Source: Pseudohoeflea suaedae
GTDB taxonomy: Bacteria; Pseudomonadota; Alphaproteobacteria; Rhizobiales; Rhizobiaceae
Assembly (NCBI RefSeq): GCF_004354915.1
Contig: NZ_SMSI01000002.1
Location: forward strand, 62,001-126,000
Length of the DNA stretch: 64,000 nucleotides
Reading direction: 5' to 3'
The notes below the pieces were generated by a model. The model saw only the letters and a program-made list of their open reading frames with translations. It was not told the DNA's origin and searched no databases. Positions 37,944 through 46,908 of this stretch are shown in pieces. Position 1 is the first letter of the stretch. The number at the start of each line of letters is the position of its first letter. A program made the translations under genes and the position numbers.

Positions 37944-38945
37944 ATGATCATCGAACACCCCTATCTTATTTTTCTCGGTGACGTCCCGGACGCGCTTGCC
38001 GCAAAGACCGGACTCGGAATCGTCGACTGGCGCCCCGAATGGTGCCTCGGTCAGTTCCGGCTGGACGGCTGTCAGGCCGATGCCAACATTCCCGAACTGT
38101 CGATTGCCGAAGCCAAGGAAAAGGGCGTGAAGACGATGGTCGTGGGCGCGGTAAATGCCGGCGGTGTGCTTCCCGATCATTGGGTCAAACCGATCGTCGA
38201 GGCGCTGGATGCGGGACTGAACGTTGCGACCGGCCTGCATTCCCGTCTTTCGTCCATTCCGGAGATCAAGGCTGCCGCCGAAAAGAGCGGCGCCAAGCTA
38301 CATGACGTGCGCTTCTCCGACGAGCGTTTCGCGACAGGCAAGGGCGACAAGCGCCCCGGCAAGCGCTTGCTCGCTGTCGGCACCGACTGTTCGGTCGGCA
38401 AGAAATACACCGCACTTGCGCTCGAGCGCGAGATGCGTGAGCGCGGCATGGATGCGGATTTCCGCGCGACAGGCCAGACCGGCGTGTTCATTTCCGGTCG
38501 TGGCGTGGCCATCGATGCCGTCGTTGCCGACTTCATCTCCGGTGCGGTCGAGTGGATATCGCCGGCTGCCGACCCCAATCACTGGGATCTGATCGAAGGC
38601 CAGGGTTCGCTGTTCCACCCGAGCTTCGCGGGCGTCTCGCTCGGCCTGCTGCACGGCGCGCAGCCCGATGCATTCGTGGTCTGCCACGAGCCGACGCGCA
38701 CCACCATGCGCGGCGTGAAGCATCCGCTGCCGTCGATCCAGGAGGTGATCGACATGACGATCGCACTTGGCTCGCGCACCAACCCGGGGATCAAGTGCAC
38801 CGGTATTGCGGTCAATACCGCCAAGCTCGGTGAAGACGAAGCAAGGTCGATGCTCGCCGATCTCGCCCGGGAATATGGTGTTCCGGCGACCGACCCGATC
38901 CGCTTCGGTGTGACGGAACTGGTGGACGCGCTCGCCGACATCTGA
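37944..38945 (+). CDS. dgcN: DUF1611 N-acetyltransferase, DgcN
   Basis: A 333-residue DUF1611 protein of the DgcN type. It acetylates D-glutamate as the first step of a D-Glu to L-Glu route; the partner DgcA then acts on the N-acetyl compound. The P-loop is GTDCSVGKKYTALALE (about residue 150). Other conserved segments are HDVRFSDERFATGKGDKRPGKR-like text, ATGQTGVFISGRGVAIDAV, and HWDLIEGQGSLFHPSFAGVSLGLLHG. The gene is followed by a terminator, and no DgcA (enolase-superfamily) gene is adjacent, which is unusual. The catabolic assignment comes from the family. Confidence 0.78.
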   Translation: MIIEHPYLIFLGDVPDALAAKTGLGIVDWRPEWCLGQFRLDGCQADANIPELSIAEAKEKGVKTMVVGAVNAGGVLPDHWVKPIVEALDAGLNVATGLHSRLSSIPEIKAAAEKSGAKLHDVRFSDERFATGKGDKRPGKRLLAVGTDCSVGKKYTALALEREMRERGMDADFRATGQTGVFISGRGVAIDAVVADFISGAVEWISPAADPNHWDLIEGQGSLFHPSFAGVSLGLLHGAQPDAFVVCHEPTRTTMRGVKHPLPSIQEVIDMTIALGSRTNPGIKCTGIAVNTAKLGEDEARSMLADLAREYGVPATDPIRFGVTELVDALADI

Positions 38946-38969
38946 TCCCGGCAGACATTCCGACACGTG

Positions 38970-39005
38970 AAAAAGCCCGGTGCGCGCCAACGCACCGGGC
39001 TTTTT
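38970..39005. terminator. Bidirectional intrinsic terminator
   Basis: AAAAAGCCCGGTGCG pairs with CGCACCGGGCTTTTT, six-base loop. It separates convergent dgcN (+) and ompW (-). Confidence 0.88.
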
Positions 39006-39024
39006 CGTTCAGTTACCGCATCGA

Positions 39025-39693
39025 TCAGAAGCGGTAGGTGATGCCGGTGCCGATCAGCCATGGATCAAGCTTGGCCTTGCCGGTCAAGGTTCCGCCGTTT
39101 GCCGACCAGTCTGGCCGCAGGAAGATCTTCTTGACGTCGAAGTTCACGCCCCAGTGCTCGTCGAGCATGTAGTCGAAACCGACCTGAAGAGCCGCACCGA
39201 AGGTGTCTTCGATGTCGATGTCGGTGAGTGCGCCAGTCGCCTCCTGATCGAAGAACATGGTGTAGTTCACGCCGGCGCCGACATAGGGCTCGAAGGCGCC
39301 GAAGCCGGTGAAGTGGTACTGCAGGGTCAGGGTGGGCGGCAGGATCCAGGTCTTGCCGACCTGACCATTCGCAGCCCCGGCATTCTCGGCATAAATCTTG
39401 GAGGAGGTGGTGCCGAGGATGAGTTCAGCCGCCAGATTGTCGGTGAAGAAATAGGTGATATCGAGTTCCGGTGTCACCGAGTTGGAATAGGCGAGGTTGG
39501 AGCCGGCAATCTGGTCGATGTTTCCGTCGTCCTCGGGAACCACGCCGAGCGCGCGCACACGGACCTGCCAGGGGCTTTTGTCCGCATGAATGCGGTCGTT
39601 GATGTCTGCGGCCGAAGCGGTCGTCTGGAGTGCGGCGACGCCGAAGGCGATTGCTGAAGCGCCAAGGAGAAGCGCTTTGAACTTGGTATTCAT
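39025..39693 (-). CDS. ompW: OmpW family outer membrane protein
   Basis: A 222-residue eight-stranded beta-barrel protein. A cleavable signal peptide is seen (MNTKFKALLLGASAIAF to TASA-AD). Barrel strands include WQVRVRALGVVPED, VTPELDITYFFTDNLAAELIL, LTLQYHF and EPYVGAGVNYTMFF. The chain ends with GTGITYRF, the terminal Phe needed for BAM recognition. OmpW proteins carry small hydrophobic compounds and are induced by low oxygen in several bacteria. An FNR/FixK box lies 65-80 bases upstream of the start, which fits that pattern. Confidence 0.88.
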   Translation of the reverse strand: MNTKFKALLLGASAIAFGVAALQTTASAADINDRIHADKSPWQVRVRALGVVPEDDGNIDQIAGSNLAYSNSVTPELDITYFFTDNLAAELILGTTSSKIYAENAGAANGQVGKTWILPPTLTLQYHFTGFGAFEPYVGAGVNYTMFFDQEATGALTDIDIEDTFGAALQVGFDYMLDEHWGVNFDVKKIFLRPDWSANGGTLTGKAKLDPWLIGTGITYRF

Positions 39694-39757
39694 TGTAAGC
39701 CCCTGGGGAAAACGTTCTGTGGATGCCTGCAAGCTACGCCTGCCGTCGCCGGGAAAA

Positions 39758-39771
39758 TTGATCCAGATCAA
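39758..39771. promoter_or_regulatory. FNR/FixK/Anr box upstream of ompW
   Basis: TTGATCCAGATCAA is a perfect match to the FNR-family consensus TTGAT-N4-ATCAA. It is 65 bases upstream of the ompW start codon, a distance compatible with activation of ompW by an anaerobic regulator. Confidence 0.75.
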
Positions 39772-39899
39772 TTCGTTACAGAGAAATTCGATGTGCGCAC
39801 ATGCAATGATGCAAAGGCCACACAAACTGCCCGCTCATGGCGGGAGGATCTGTCGCACCATCGTGAAAGTTGTGCTTGCGATCGGCGGGCAGGCATATT

Positions 39900-39917
39900 A
39901 TTAAACAGTCGTTCAAT
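39900..39917. promoter_or_regulatory. TetR-type operator upstream of the liu regulator
   Basis: ATTAAAC-AGTC-GTTCAAT is an inverted repeat (ATTRAAC-N4-GTTYAAT) with one mismatch between arms. It is a common TetR-family operator shape, 43 bases before the regulator start. It is likely the autoregulatory site and may also control the liu genes. Confidence 0.65.
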
Positions 39918-39959
39918 TAATTGGACTGTCTGAAAATTTGCGGCGCGGCGGGGAGGCCG

Positions 39960-40556
39960 ATGGCACGGACTGCGGGATCCACAGCGGCCGAAACGGTCGC
40001 AAGGCTCAAGGAGGCCTCGCTCGACCTGTTCGCGCGCGAAGGCTACGCGGCGGTGTCGATGCGCGCAATCGCGGCGTGCACCGGGGTGCAGGCCGGCGCG
40101 ATCTACAATTACTTCCCCACCAAGCAGGATATCCTGGTTGATCTTCTGGCAGGCCACATGCAGGCGCTCGAGGCGGCATGGCAGCGTGAAGAGGGGAGCA
40201 CGCTGGCAGACTTCGTCCGGTTTCATGTCCGCTATCACCTGACCCGGCCGCGCGAGATGTTCATTTCCTACATGGAGCTGCGCAGTCTGGAACCGGCCAA
40301 TTTCACGCGTATCCGCGATCTCAGACGTGGATATGAGGCGATACCGCGCCAGATGATTGAAGATGGCATTGCGGACGGCAAATTCGACGTGAGCGATCCG
40401 GAGGTGACGACGCGCGCGATCATCGCCCTGCTCAACGGTCTGACAACCTGGTACCGCGAGGACGGGCGGTTGTCGCTCGGTGAAATCGAGACTGTCTACA
40501 TCAGGCTGGTGAACCGCATGGTCGGAGCCAGAGAGGAGGAGGAAGAGAATGTTTGA
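39960..40556 (+). CDS. TetR family transcriptional regulator (LiuR-like role)
   Basis: A 198-residue TetR regulator. The N-terminal HTH has [43 protein letters not shown], the classical TetR signature with the YNYFP helix. The C-terminal ligand domain is typical in length. It overlaps the isovaleryl-CoA dehydrogenase gene by eight bases and is therefore the first gene of the leucine-degradation operon. By analogy to LiuR-type systems it may respond to an acyl-CoA intermediate. The start at 39960 is preferred over an upstream in-frame codon at 39921. Confidence 0.82.
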   Translation: MARTAGSTAAETVARLKEASLDLFAREGYAAVSMRAIAACTGVQAGAIYNYFPTKQDILVDLLAGHMQALEAAWQREEGSTLADFVRFHVRYHLTRPREMFISYMELRSLEPANFTRIRDLRRGYEAIPRQMIEDGIADGKFDVSDPEVTTRAIIALLNGLTTWYREDGRLSLGEIETVYIRLVNRMVGAREEEEENV

Positions 40557-41712
40557 AACCGGCATGAATTTCGGTCTCGGCGATGATGTGGATGCGCTGA
40601 GGGAGATGGTTTCCAGGTTCGCCCGCGATCGCATCGCCCCGGTGGCGGCGGAAACCGATCGCGACAATGCGTTCCCGATGCACTTGTGGAAGGAGATGGG
40701 GGATCTCGGCCTTCTCGGCATGACCGCCGATCCCGAATTCGGCGGCACCGGCATGGGCTATGTCGCCCATTGCGTGGCGATGGAGGAAATTTCCCGCGCA
40801 TCGGCCTCGGTGGGCCTGTCCTATGGCGCGCACTCGAACCTTTGCGTCAACCAGATCAACCGCTGGGGCAATGAGGCGCAGAAACAAAACTATCTGCCGA
40901 AGCTGTGCACCGGCGAGCATGTCGGCGCGCTTGCGATGAGCGAGCCGAATGCCGGCTCCGACGTGGTATCGATGAAGCTCAGGGCGGAAAAGAAGAACGA
41001 CCGCTACGTGCTCAACGGAGCCAAGATGTGGATCACCAACGGTCCCGACGCCGATACGCTCGTGGTCTATGCCAAAACCGATCCGGACGCGAAATCCAAG
41101 CGTATCACCGCCTTCCTCGTGGAAAAGGGCATGGCAGGTTTCTCCACCGGCCAGAAGCTCGACAAGCTCGGCATGCGCGGCTCCAATACGGCGGAACTCG
41201 TCTTCGAGGACTGCGAGGTGCCATACGAGAACGTGCTGGGCGAAGAGGGGCAGGGGGTGAAGATCCTGATGTCCGGGCTCGATTACGAGCGCGTGGTGCT
41301 CTCGGGCGGGCCGCTCGGGATCATGGCCGCGGCGATGGATGTGGTCGTCCCCTACGTCCACGAGCGAAAGCAGTTCGGCCAGTCGATCGGTGAGTTCCAG
41401 CTGATGCAGGGCAAGCTGGCGGACATGTACACGACGATGAACGTCTGTCGGGCCTATGTCTATGCGGTGGCCGCGGCCTGTGATCGCGGCGAGACCACCC
41501 GCAAGGATGCCGCCGGCTGCATTCTCTATGCGGCCGAAAAAGCAACGCAGGTTGCGCTCGAGGCCATCCAGGCGCTTGGCGGCAATGGCTACACGAGCGA
41601 CTTTCCCACCGGGCGCCTGCTGCGCGATGCCAAGCTTTACGAGATCGGGGCGGGAACCAGCGAGATCCGGCGAATGCTGATCGGCCGCGAAATCATGGCG
41701 GAGACGCGCTGA
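40549..41712 (+). CDS. liuA: Isovaleryl-CoA dehydrogenase
   Basis: A 387-residue acyl-CoA dehydrogenase of the isovaleryl-CoA type, which oxidises isovaleryl-CoA to 3-methylcrotonyl-CoA with FAD. Signatures are [81 protein letters not shown] and [41 protein letters not shown]. Catalytic Glu is expected in the [10 protein letters not shown] segment (GLDYER), as in IVD rather than other family members. It is in an operon with the TetR regulator; liuB follows downstream after a gene on the other strand. Confidence 0.9.
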   Translation: MFETGMNFGLGDDVDALREMVSRFARDRIAPVAAETDRDNAFPMHLWKEMGDLGLLGMTADPEFGGTGMGYVAHCVAMEEISRASASVGLSYGAHSNLCVNQINRWGNEAQKQNYLPKLCTGEHVGALAMSEPNAGSDVVSMKLRAEKKNDRYVLNGAKMWITNGPDADTLVVYAKTDPDAKSKRITAFLVEKGMAGFSTGQKLDKLGMRGSNTAELVFEDCEVPYENVLGEEGQGVKILMSGLDYERVVLSGGPLGIMAAAMDVVVPYVHERKQFGQSIGEFQLMQGKLADMYTTMNVCRAYVYAVAAACDRGETTRKDAAGCILYAAEKATQVALEAIQALGGNGYTSDFPTGRLLRDAKLYEIGAGTSEIRRMLIGREIMAETR

Positions 41713-41725
41713 TCGATGACGGGCT

Positions 41726-42145
41726 TCAGGACAATGCGCGATAGACCAGCGGGCCGGTGATGCAAATCCACACAACGCCTGCTGCAACGATGGAGAGGAA
41801 CACGGCCGCACTGCCCATGTCCTTGGCCTTGCGCACGCTCGGATCCTCTTCAAGGGTGATGCGGTCCAGCGTCACTTCGAGCGCCGTGTTGAGCAGCTCG
41901 ACGATGAGCACGATGAAGATGCTGGCGAGAAGCACGCCGCGTTCGGCCGGCGTGACCTCGAGCATAAGGGCGGCCACGGCGAATACTGCACCGATGGCGA
42001 GTTCCTGCCGGAATGCAGCCTCGCAGCGAAGCGCCTCGCGCACCCCCGAAAGGGATACCGCGAGCGCTTTCGACATCCGTCCCATGCCGGAGCCGTGCCG
42101 CTTGCCGTTCGGTTTGTCGTGTTCGTCCTGCATGGGGATCGTCAT
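41726..42145 (-). CDS. dgkA: Diacylglycerol kinase (DgkA)
   Basis: A 139-residue integral membrane diacylglycerol kinase, which recycles diacylglycerol to phosphatidic acid. The family core is present: ALRCEAAFRQELAIGAVF and VLLASIFIVLIVELLNTALEVTLDRIT, containing the catalytic E-x-x-NTA-x-E pattern, with two to three further hydrophobic segments. It is slightly longer than the E. coli enzyme because of a charged N-terminus. Opposite in strand to the liu genes on both sides, so it interrupts that operon. Confidence 0.88.
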   Translation of the reverse strand: MTIPMQDEHDKPNGKRHGSGMGRMSKALAVSLSGVREALRCEAAFRQELAIGAVFAVAALMLEVTPAERGVLLASIFIVLIVELLNTALEVTLDRITLEEDPSVRKAKDMGSAAVFLSIVAAGVVWICITGPLVYRALS

Positions 42146-42541
42146 CGGCCATCAACTCTGCGAAGGCAAGCCTGTCGTCGGGCATTTCAAGGCCGCCGGA
42201 CGCCGAACCACGCCCGATGTGTCGAGGAGGCGACGCCCTGTCCGCGATTTCGCCCTGTCCGCCAATCGTCGCCGTCGGCCTGATGCGGCCGGTCAAGGCC
42301 GGTTTTCGCGCGTGTCTGATGGTCGTAAAATTCATGAATTTCAGTCGGTTGGCTTGCGCGCTTGCGAATATGATTCTGCTTTAAGTCGCCGCAGCTGCGT
42401 CACTGACGGGAGACTGCATTTTGTTGTCCGGCGGGGTTGCCATCATCCGTTCGGTCGTCAGTTTCTCTCTCGAACGCGAAATCAAAGGGTTTGCGCCGGC
42501 GGAAGATGGCCGTGCGGGGCAATGATGCGGGATAAAATGTC
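42146..42541. other. Gene-poor gap between dgkA and liuB
   Basis: About 395 bases. Several short frames exist on both strands, but none has a credible protein, start context or continuity. The end contains the promoter region of liuB; no obvious TetR operator copy (ATTRAAC-N4-GTTYAAT) was seen. An AT-richer stretch occurs at 42,330-42,390. Confidence 0.5.
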
Positions 42542-44158
42542 ATGAGCGTCATCCAGTCGAAAATCTCCACAACGTCGCGAGAGTTTCGCGACAATGCCGC
42601 GCGAATGGAGGAGCTGACCCTGCAGATCGGCGACATTGCGGGCACGATCGCGCTCGGCGGCCCGGAACCCGCGCGCGAGCGCCATGTCGGACGCGGAAAG
42701 CTGTTGCCGCGTGATCGGGTGCGCGGACTTCTGGATGCCGGGTCGCCGTTTCTGGAGATCGGCCAGTTTGCCGCGCACGGACTTTACGGCGGCGAAATCG
42801 CTGCGGCCGGCGTCATTGCCGGTGTCGGCCGGGTCGAGGGCCGCGATGTCATGGTGGTCTGCAATGATGCCACGGTGAAGGGCGGCACCTATTATCCGAT
42901 GACGGTGAAGAAGCACCTGCGGGCCCAGGAGATCGCCGCGGAGAACAACCTGCCTTGCGTCTATCTGGTCGATTCCGGCGGGGCGAACCTGCCCAATCAG
43001 GACGAGGTGTTTCCCGACCGCGATCATTTCGGGCGCATCTTCTTCAACCAGGCCAACATGTCGGCGCGCGGCATTCCGCAGATCGCGGTGGTGATGGGCT
43101 CCTGCACGGCGGGTGGCGCCTATGTGCCGGCGATGAGCGACGAAACGATCATCGTCAGGGAGCAGGGCACGATCTTTCTCGCCGGCCCGCCGCTGGTGAA
43201 GGCCGCGACGGGAGAGGTGGTGAGTGCGGAGGATCTCGGCGGTGGCGACGTTCATACGCGGCTGTCCGGCGTAGCCGATCATCTGGCAGAAGACGACGCT
43301 CACGCGCTGGAGCTGGCGCGGCAGGCGGTCGCCAATCTCAACAATCCGGGGCGATCCGGCTTGGCACAGCTTCATCTCCAGTCGCCCGAGGCGCCGCTTT
43401 ACGATCCGGCCGAGATCGCGGGCATCGTGCCGCAGGATGCCCGCCAGCCCTATGACATCCGCGAGGTCATCGCCCGCATGGTGGACGGGTCTCGCTTTCA
43501 CGAATTCAAGGCGCGCTACGGCACCACGATCGTCTGCGGTTTCGCCCATGTGATGGGCATGCCGGTCGGCATCATCGCCAATAACGGTGTTCTGTTTTCC
43601 GAAAGTGCTGTGAAGGCCGCGCACTTCGTCGAACTGTGCTCGCAGCGGAAAATTCCGCTCGTGTTCCTGCAGAACATCACCGGCTTCATGGTGGGACAGA
43701 AATACGAGGCAGGCGGCATCGCCAAGGACGGCGCCAAGCTGGTCACGGCCGTGGCGACCACCAAGGTGCCGAAGATCACGATGATCGTCGGCGGCTCGTT
43801 CGGCGCGGGCAATTACGGCATGTGCGGCCGGGCCTATTCGCCGCGGTTTCTCTGGACCTGGCCTAACAGCCGCATCGCGGTCATGGGCGGAGAGCAGGCG
43901 GCGGGCGTTCTCGCCACCGTCAGGCGCGACGCGATCGAGCGCAAGGGCGGGGAGTGGTCGGCCCAGGAGGAAGCGGAGTTCAAGCGGCCGACGATCGAGA
44001 TGTTCGAGAAGCAGAGCCATCCCCTTTATGCCTCGGCGCGGCTCTGGGACGACGGGATCGTCAATCCGATGAAGAGCCGCGAGGTTCTGGCACTGAGTTT
44101 ATCGGCTGCGCTCAACGCGCCGATGGAAGAAACCGATTTCGGCGTGTTCAGGATGTGA
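42542..44158 (+). CDS. liuB: Methylcrotonyl-CoA carboxylase, carboxyltransferase (beta) subunit
   Basis: A 538-residue carboxyltransferase subunit of 3-methylcrotonyl-CoA carboxylase. It transfers CO2 from biotin to 3-methylcrotonyl-CoA in leucine breakdown. Typical segments are [80 protein letters not shown] and [26 protein letters not shown]. They continue with [20 protein letters not shown] and a late [17 protein letters not shown]. The order of residues matches MccB rather than propionyl-CoA carboxylase. It partners with the alpha subunit at 44908-46908, from which it is separated by a toxin-antitoxin pair. Confidence 0.9.
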   Translation: MSVIQSKISTTSREFRDNAARMEELTLQIGDIAGTIALGGPEPARERHVGRGKLLPRDRVRGLLDAGSPFLEIGQFAAHGLYGGEIAAAGVIAGVGRVEGRDVMVVCNDATVKGGTYYPMTVKKHLRAQEIAAENNLPCVYLVDSGGANLPNQDEVFPDRDHFGRIFFNQANMSARGIPQIAVVMGSCTAGGAYVPAMSDETIIVREQGTIFLAGPPLVKAATGEVVSAEDLGGGDVHTRLSGVADHLAEDDAHALELARQAVANLNNPGRSGLAQLHLQSPEAPLYDPAEIAGIVPQDARQPYDIREVIARMVDGSRFHEFKARYGTTIVCGFAHVMGMPVGIIANNGVLFSESAVKAAHFVELCSQRKIPLVFLQNITGFMVGQKYEAGGIAKDGAKLVTAVATTKVPKITMIVGGSFGAGNYGMCGRAYSPRFLWTWPNSRIAVMGGEQAAGVLATVRRDAIERKGGEWSAQEEAEFKRPTIEMFEKQSHPLYASARLWDDGIVNPMKSREVLALSLSAALNAPMEETDFGVFRM

Positions 44159-44178
44159 TGGCTATCCAGACGCGTAAG

Positions 44179-44197
44179 TGATATCATTTCGATATCA
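44179..44197. promoter_or_regulatory. Operator candidate upstream of the antitoxin gene
   Basis: TGATATC-ATTTC-GATATCA is a perfect 7-bp inverted repeat with a five-base spacer, 17 bases upstream of the antitoxin start. It has the size expected of a ribbon-helix-helix antitoxin dimer pair, so it is probably the autoregulatory site of the module. Confidence 0.65.
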
Positions 44198-44213
44198 ACC
44201 GGGAGCTAGAAAT

Positions 44214-44474
44214 ATGGCGCAGATCGTTGTCAGGCAGTTGGACGATACAGTTCTGGAGGCGGTGAAGGCTCGGGCGGTGGCAAACCAGCGCTCAACCGAG
44301 GCGGAGGTGCGCGCCATTCTTGCGAGCGCTGTCGGACTGTCTCCCGCAACAGGCGCGCCGCATGCGCAGCAACCGGGCCGGTTCAGCGATTTTGTCGGAA
44401 TTGCCTCGCAACGGCGCGGCCAGGACGAAATCGACGCCTATGTCGCCTCGCTGCGTAACGAGTGGGAACGCTGA
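44214..44474 (+). CDS. FitA-like ribbon-helix-helix antitoxin
   Basis: An 86-residue antitoxin. The N-terminus MAQIVVRQLDDTVLEAVKAR followed by STEAEVRAILASAV is the Arc/MetJ ribbon-helix-helix DNA-binding domain of FitA-type antitoxins. The C-terminal half (FSDFVGIASQRRGQDEIDAYVASLRNEWER) is the toxin-binding tail. It neutralises the PIN nuclease encoded next, and represses its own promoter through the upstream inverted repeat. The gene lies within the liuB-liuD interval. Confidence 0.82.
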   Translation: MAQIVVRQLDDTVLEAVKARAVANQRSTEAEVRAILASAVGLSPATGAPHAQQPGRFSDFVGIASQRRGQDEIDAYVASLRNEWER

Positions 44475-44476
44475 GC

Positions 44477-44911
44477 GTGGCGGAAGCGAGACGGACCTAT
44501 CTCGACACCCATGTGCTGATCGCCATTCTGGAAAAGGAGGGCGCGCTGGACGAATGGCAGCGCGCCTTCGTCAATGAAGTCGATGCCGGGGACGTCGAGG
44601 GCGTGACGAGCGAACTGACGTTGGCTGAGTGTCTCGTCAAACCGATCGCCGACCAGGACGAGGCCCTCGTGCGCGCCTATCTATCGCTGCTCGGCGCGGA
44701 AAGCACCTTCCTTCACGTCGCCGGGATTTCGCGTCCCGTCCTTCTGGAGGCGGCGCGGATACGGGCCGGAACCGGAGTGAAATTGCCGGATGCCATTCAT
44801 GTGGCGACCGCGCAGGTCAGCGGTTGCTCGGTCTTCGTCAGCGATGACCGCCGTCTCGCATCGGCCTGTCCTATGGAATTCAGACTCTGGAGTGAGATGG
44901 GAGCGCCATGA
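44477..44911 (+). CDS. PIN-domain RNase toxin (VapC/FitB type)
   Basis: A 144-residue PIN-domain toxin. The acidic active site is visible: YLDTHVLIAILE (Asp), ELTLAECLVKPI (Glu), LPDAIHVATA (Asp) and VFVSDDRRL (Asp). Such toxins cleave tRNA or rRNA when freed from antitoxin. The start is GTG at 44477, two bases after the antitoxin stop; a GTG at 44462 would overlap. Its stop overlaps the ATG of liuD (ATGA), so liuD translation may be coupled to toxin translation. Confidence 0.82.
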   Translation: MAEARRTYLDTHVLIAILEKEGALDEWQRAFVNEVDAGDVEGVTSELTLAECLVKPIADQDEALVRAYLSLLGAESTFLHVAGISRPVLLEAARIRAGTGVKLPDAIHVATAQVSGCSVFVSDDRRLASACPMEFRLWSEMGAP

Positions 44912-46908
44912 TCACCAAAATCCTCATTGCCAATCGCGGCGAGATCGCCTGCCGGGTGATCCGGACGGCGCGGCGGATGGGTATCGCCACCGTCGCTGTC
45001 TTCTCCGATGCCGATCGGGATGCGCTGCACGTGAAAATGGCCGACGAGGCGGTTCGCATCGGGCCGGCGCCGGCTGCCGAGAGCTATCTCGATATCGGCG
45101 CCATCATCGATGCCGCCAGGGTCACAGGCGCGGACGCGGTCCATCCGGGTTACGGCTTTCTCTCCGAGAATCCGGATTTCGTCGAGGCGGTCGAAAGGGC
45201 GGGCCTGATCTTCATCGGGCCGTCGGCGGATGCCATTCGTGCGATGGGTTTGAAAGATGCGGCCAAGCGGCTGATGGAAAAGGCCAAGGTGCCGGTCGTA
45301 CCCGGCTATCACGGGGACGCGCAGGAACTCGTCGTGCTGGCCGGCAAGGCCAACGAGATCGGCTTTCCGGTGCTGATCAAGGCGCGCGCCGGTGGTGGCG
45401 GCAAGGGGATGCGCCGGGTCGACGATCAGGCCGATTTCCCTGCGGCGCTCTCCTCGGCCAAGCGCGAGGCGAAGGCTTCCTTCGGCGACGAGCGTGTGCT
45501 GGTGGAGAAGTTCGTCGATACGCCGCGGCATATCGAGATCCAGGTTTTCGGCGACAGCCACGGCAATGTCGTCCATCTGTTCGAGCGCGACTGCTCGGCG
45601 CAGCGGCGTCACCAGAAGGTGATCGAGGAAGCGCCGGCGCCCGGCATGACCGAAGAGATGCGGGCGGCGATGGGCGAGGCAGCGGTCAAGGCGGCACAGG
45701 CGATCAATTATCGCGGTGCCGGAACGGTGGAGTTCATCGTCGATGCGTCGGAAGGGCTGCGGCCGGACCGGTTCTGGTTCATGGAGATGAACACGCGCCT
45801 GCAGGTGGAGCACCCGGTGACGGAGGCCATTACCGGGCTCGATCTGGTGGAATGGCAGATCCGGGTGGCGCGCGGCGAGAGACTGCCCAAACGGCAAAGA
45901 GAGCTGTCGATATCCGGCCATGCGGTCGAGGCGCGCATCTATGCCGAGGACGCGGCCAGGGGCTTTCTGCCGGCGGTCGGCACGGTCGGTCATCTGCAGT
46001 TTGCCGAGGGCATGCGGGTGGATACCGGCGTGGCCGAGGGCGACACCATCACGCCCTTCTACGATCCGATGATCGCCAAGGCGATCGTGCATGCGCCCAC
46101 GCGCACCGAGGCGATCGCCGAGCTTGCGGGTGGACTGTCGCGCACGGAGATTGCCGGCACGGTCACCAATACCGGCTTTCTGGTGCGGCTGCTCCGGCAA
46201 GACGATTTCGCCGGTGCCAATCTCGATACCGGGATGATCGACCGTCATGTCGACGAGCTCGTCACCGCCATTCAAACGCCGGAGGAGGTGATCGCCTTCA
46301 TGGCAGTGGTGGTCTCCGGCATGGTCGACCCTCACACGACGCCGGAGGAGCCGGCAGTGCTGATTGGTCCCTGGGAGAACTGGGGATATCCACGGCGCGA
46401 CGTCCGGCTTTCCCACGAGGGCGAGGTGGAGAGCTACTCGGTGACCCGCAGAGGCGTGCGGGAGTGGCGTGTGTCCGGCGGCGCACTCGCCGAACCGCTA
46501 CAGCTCTCCGAATTGAAACGACAGGCTGACGGCTCGGGCTGGACGGCTTATGTCAACGGGCGGCGCAAGGCTGTCCGCATCGCCCGTCTCGAGGACGGTA
46601 TCACCGTTTTCGAGGAAGGGGCGGCGCATGTGCGGGGCATCCCGAAGATCGAGCGTGCGGGTGATGCCGCCGCCGGTGGCGATACCGTCACTGCGCCGAT
46701 GCCCGGCGTCGTCAAGGAGGTCACCGCGAGCGCGGGGCAGACGGTGAAGGCCGGTGATGCGCTGATCGTCATGGAAGCCATGAAGATGGAGATGACGCTG
46801 TCCGCACCGCGTGACGGCACGATCGGCGAGGTGCTGGTGAAGGCAGGCCAGCAGGTGAGCGACGGCACGGTGCTGATCGCGCTCGAGGCCGAGGAAAATG
46901 CCTCCTAG
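44908..46908 (+). CDS. liuD: Methylcrotonyl-CoA carboxylase, biotin-carboxylase/biotin-carrier (alpha) subunit
   Basis: A 666-residue biotin-dependent carboxylase alpha subunit. N-terminal biotin carboxylase: ILIANRGEIACRVIRTARRMG, VHPGYGFLSENPDF, IKARAGGGGKGMRRV (ATP loop), VHLFERDCSAQRRHQKVIEEAPAP, WFMEMNTRLQVEHPVTEAITG. Residues 455-590 are the less conserved BT domain. The C-terminal biotinyl domain has VIVMEAMKMEMTL-type EAMKMEM, with the Lys that carries biotin. Together with liuB it carboxylates 3-methylcrotonyl-CoA. No liuC (methylglutaconyl-CoA hydratase) or liuE (HMG-CoA lyase) follows: the next gene is convergent, so the operon is incomplete here. Confidence 0.9.
   Translation: MITKILIANRGEIACRVIRTARRMGIATVAVFSDADRDALHVKMADEAVRIGPAPAAESYLDIGAIIDAARVTGADAVHPGYGFLSENPDFVEAVERAGLIFIGPSADAIRAMGLKDAAKRLMEKAKVPVVPGYHGDAQELVVLAGKANEIGFPVLIKARAGGGGKGMRRVDDQADFPAALSSAKREAKASFGDERVLVEKFVDTPRHIEIQVFGDSHGNVVHLFERDCSAQRRHQKVIEEAPAPGMTEEMRAAMGEAAVKAAQAINYRGAGTVEFIVDASEGLRPDRFWFMEMNTRLQVEHPVTEAITGLDLVEWQIRVARGERLPKRQRELSISGHAVEARIYAEDAARGFLPAVGTVGHLQFAEGMRVDTGVAEGDTITPFYDPMIAKAIVHAPTRTEAIAELAGGLSRTEIAGTVTNTGFLVRLLRQDDFAGANLDTGMIDRHVDELVTAIQTPEEVIAFMAVVVSGMVDPHTTPEEPAVLIGPWENWGYPRRDVRLSHEGEVESYSVTRRGVREWRVSGGALAEPLQLSELKRQADGSGWTAYVNGRRKAVRIARLEDGITVFEEGAAHVRGIPKIERAGDAAAGGDTVTAPMPGVVKEVTASAGQTVKAGDALIVMEAMKMEMTLSAPRDGTIGEVLVKAGQQVSDGTVLIALEAEENAS

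Noticed and set aside
42146-42541. A small gene in the gap before liuB
   Set aside because: Short frames on both strands overlap dgkA or start without ribosome sites, and none encodes a plausible protein.
44790-46529. A 579-codon plus-strand frame overlapping liuD
   Set aside because: It is in a different frame within the clear biotin carboxylase gene; translation is low-complexity Arg/Gly-rich.
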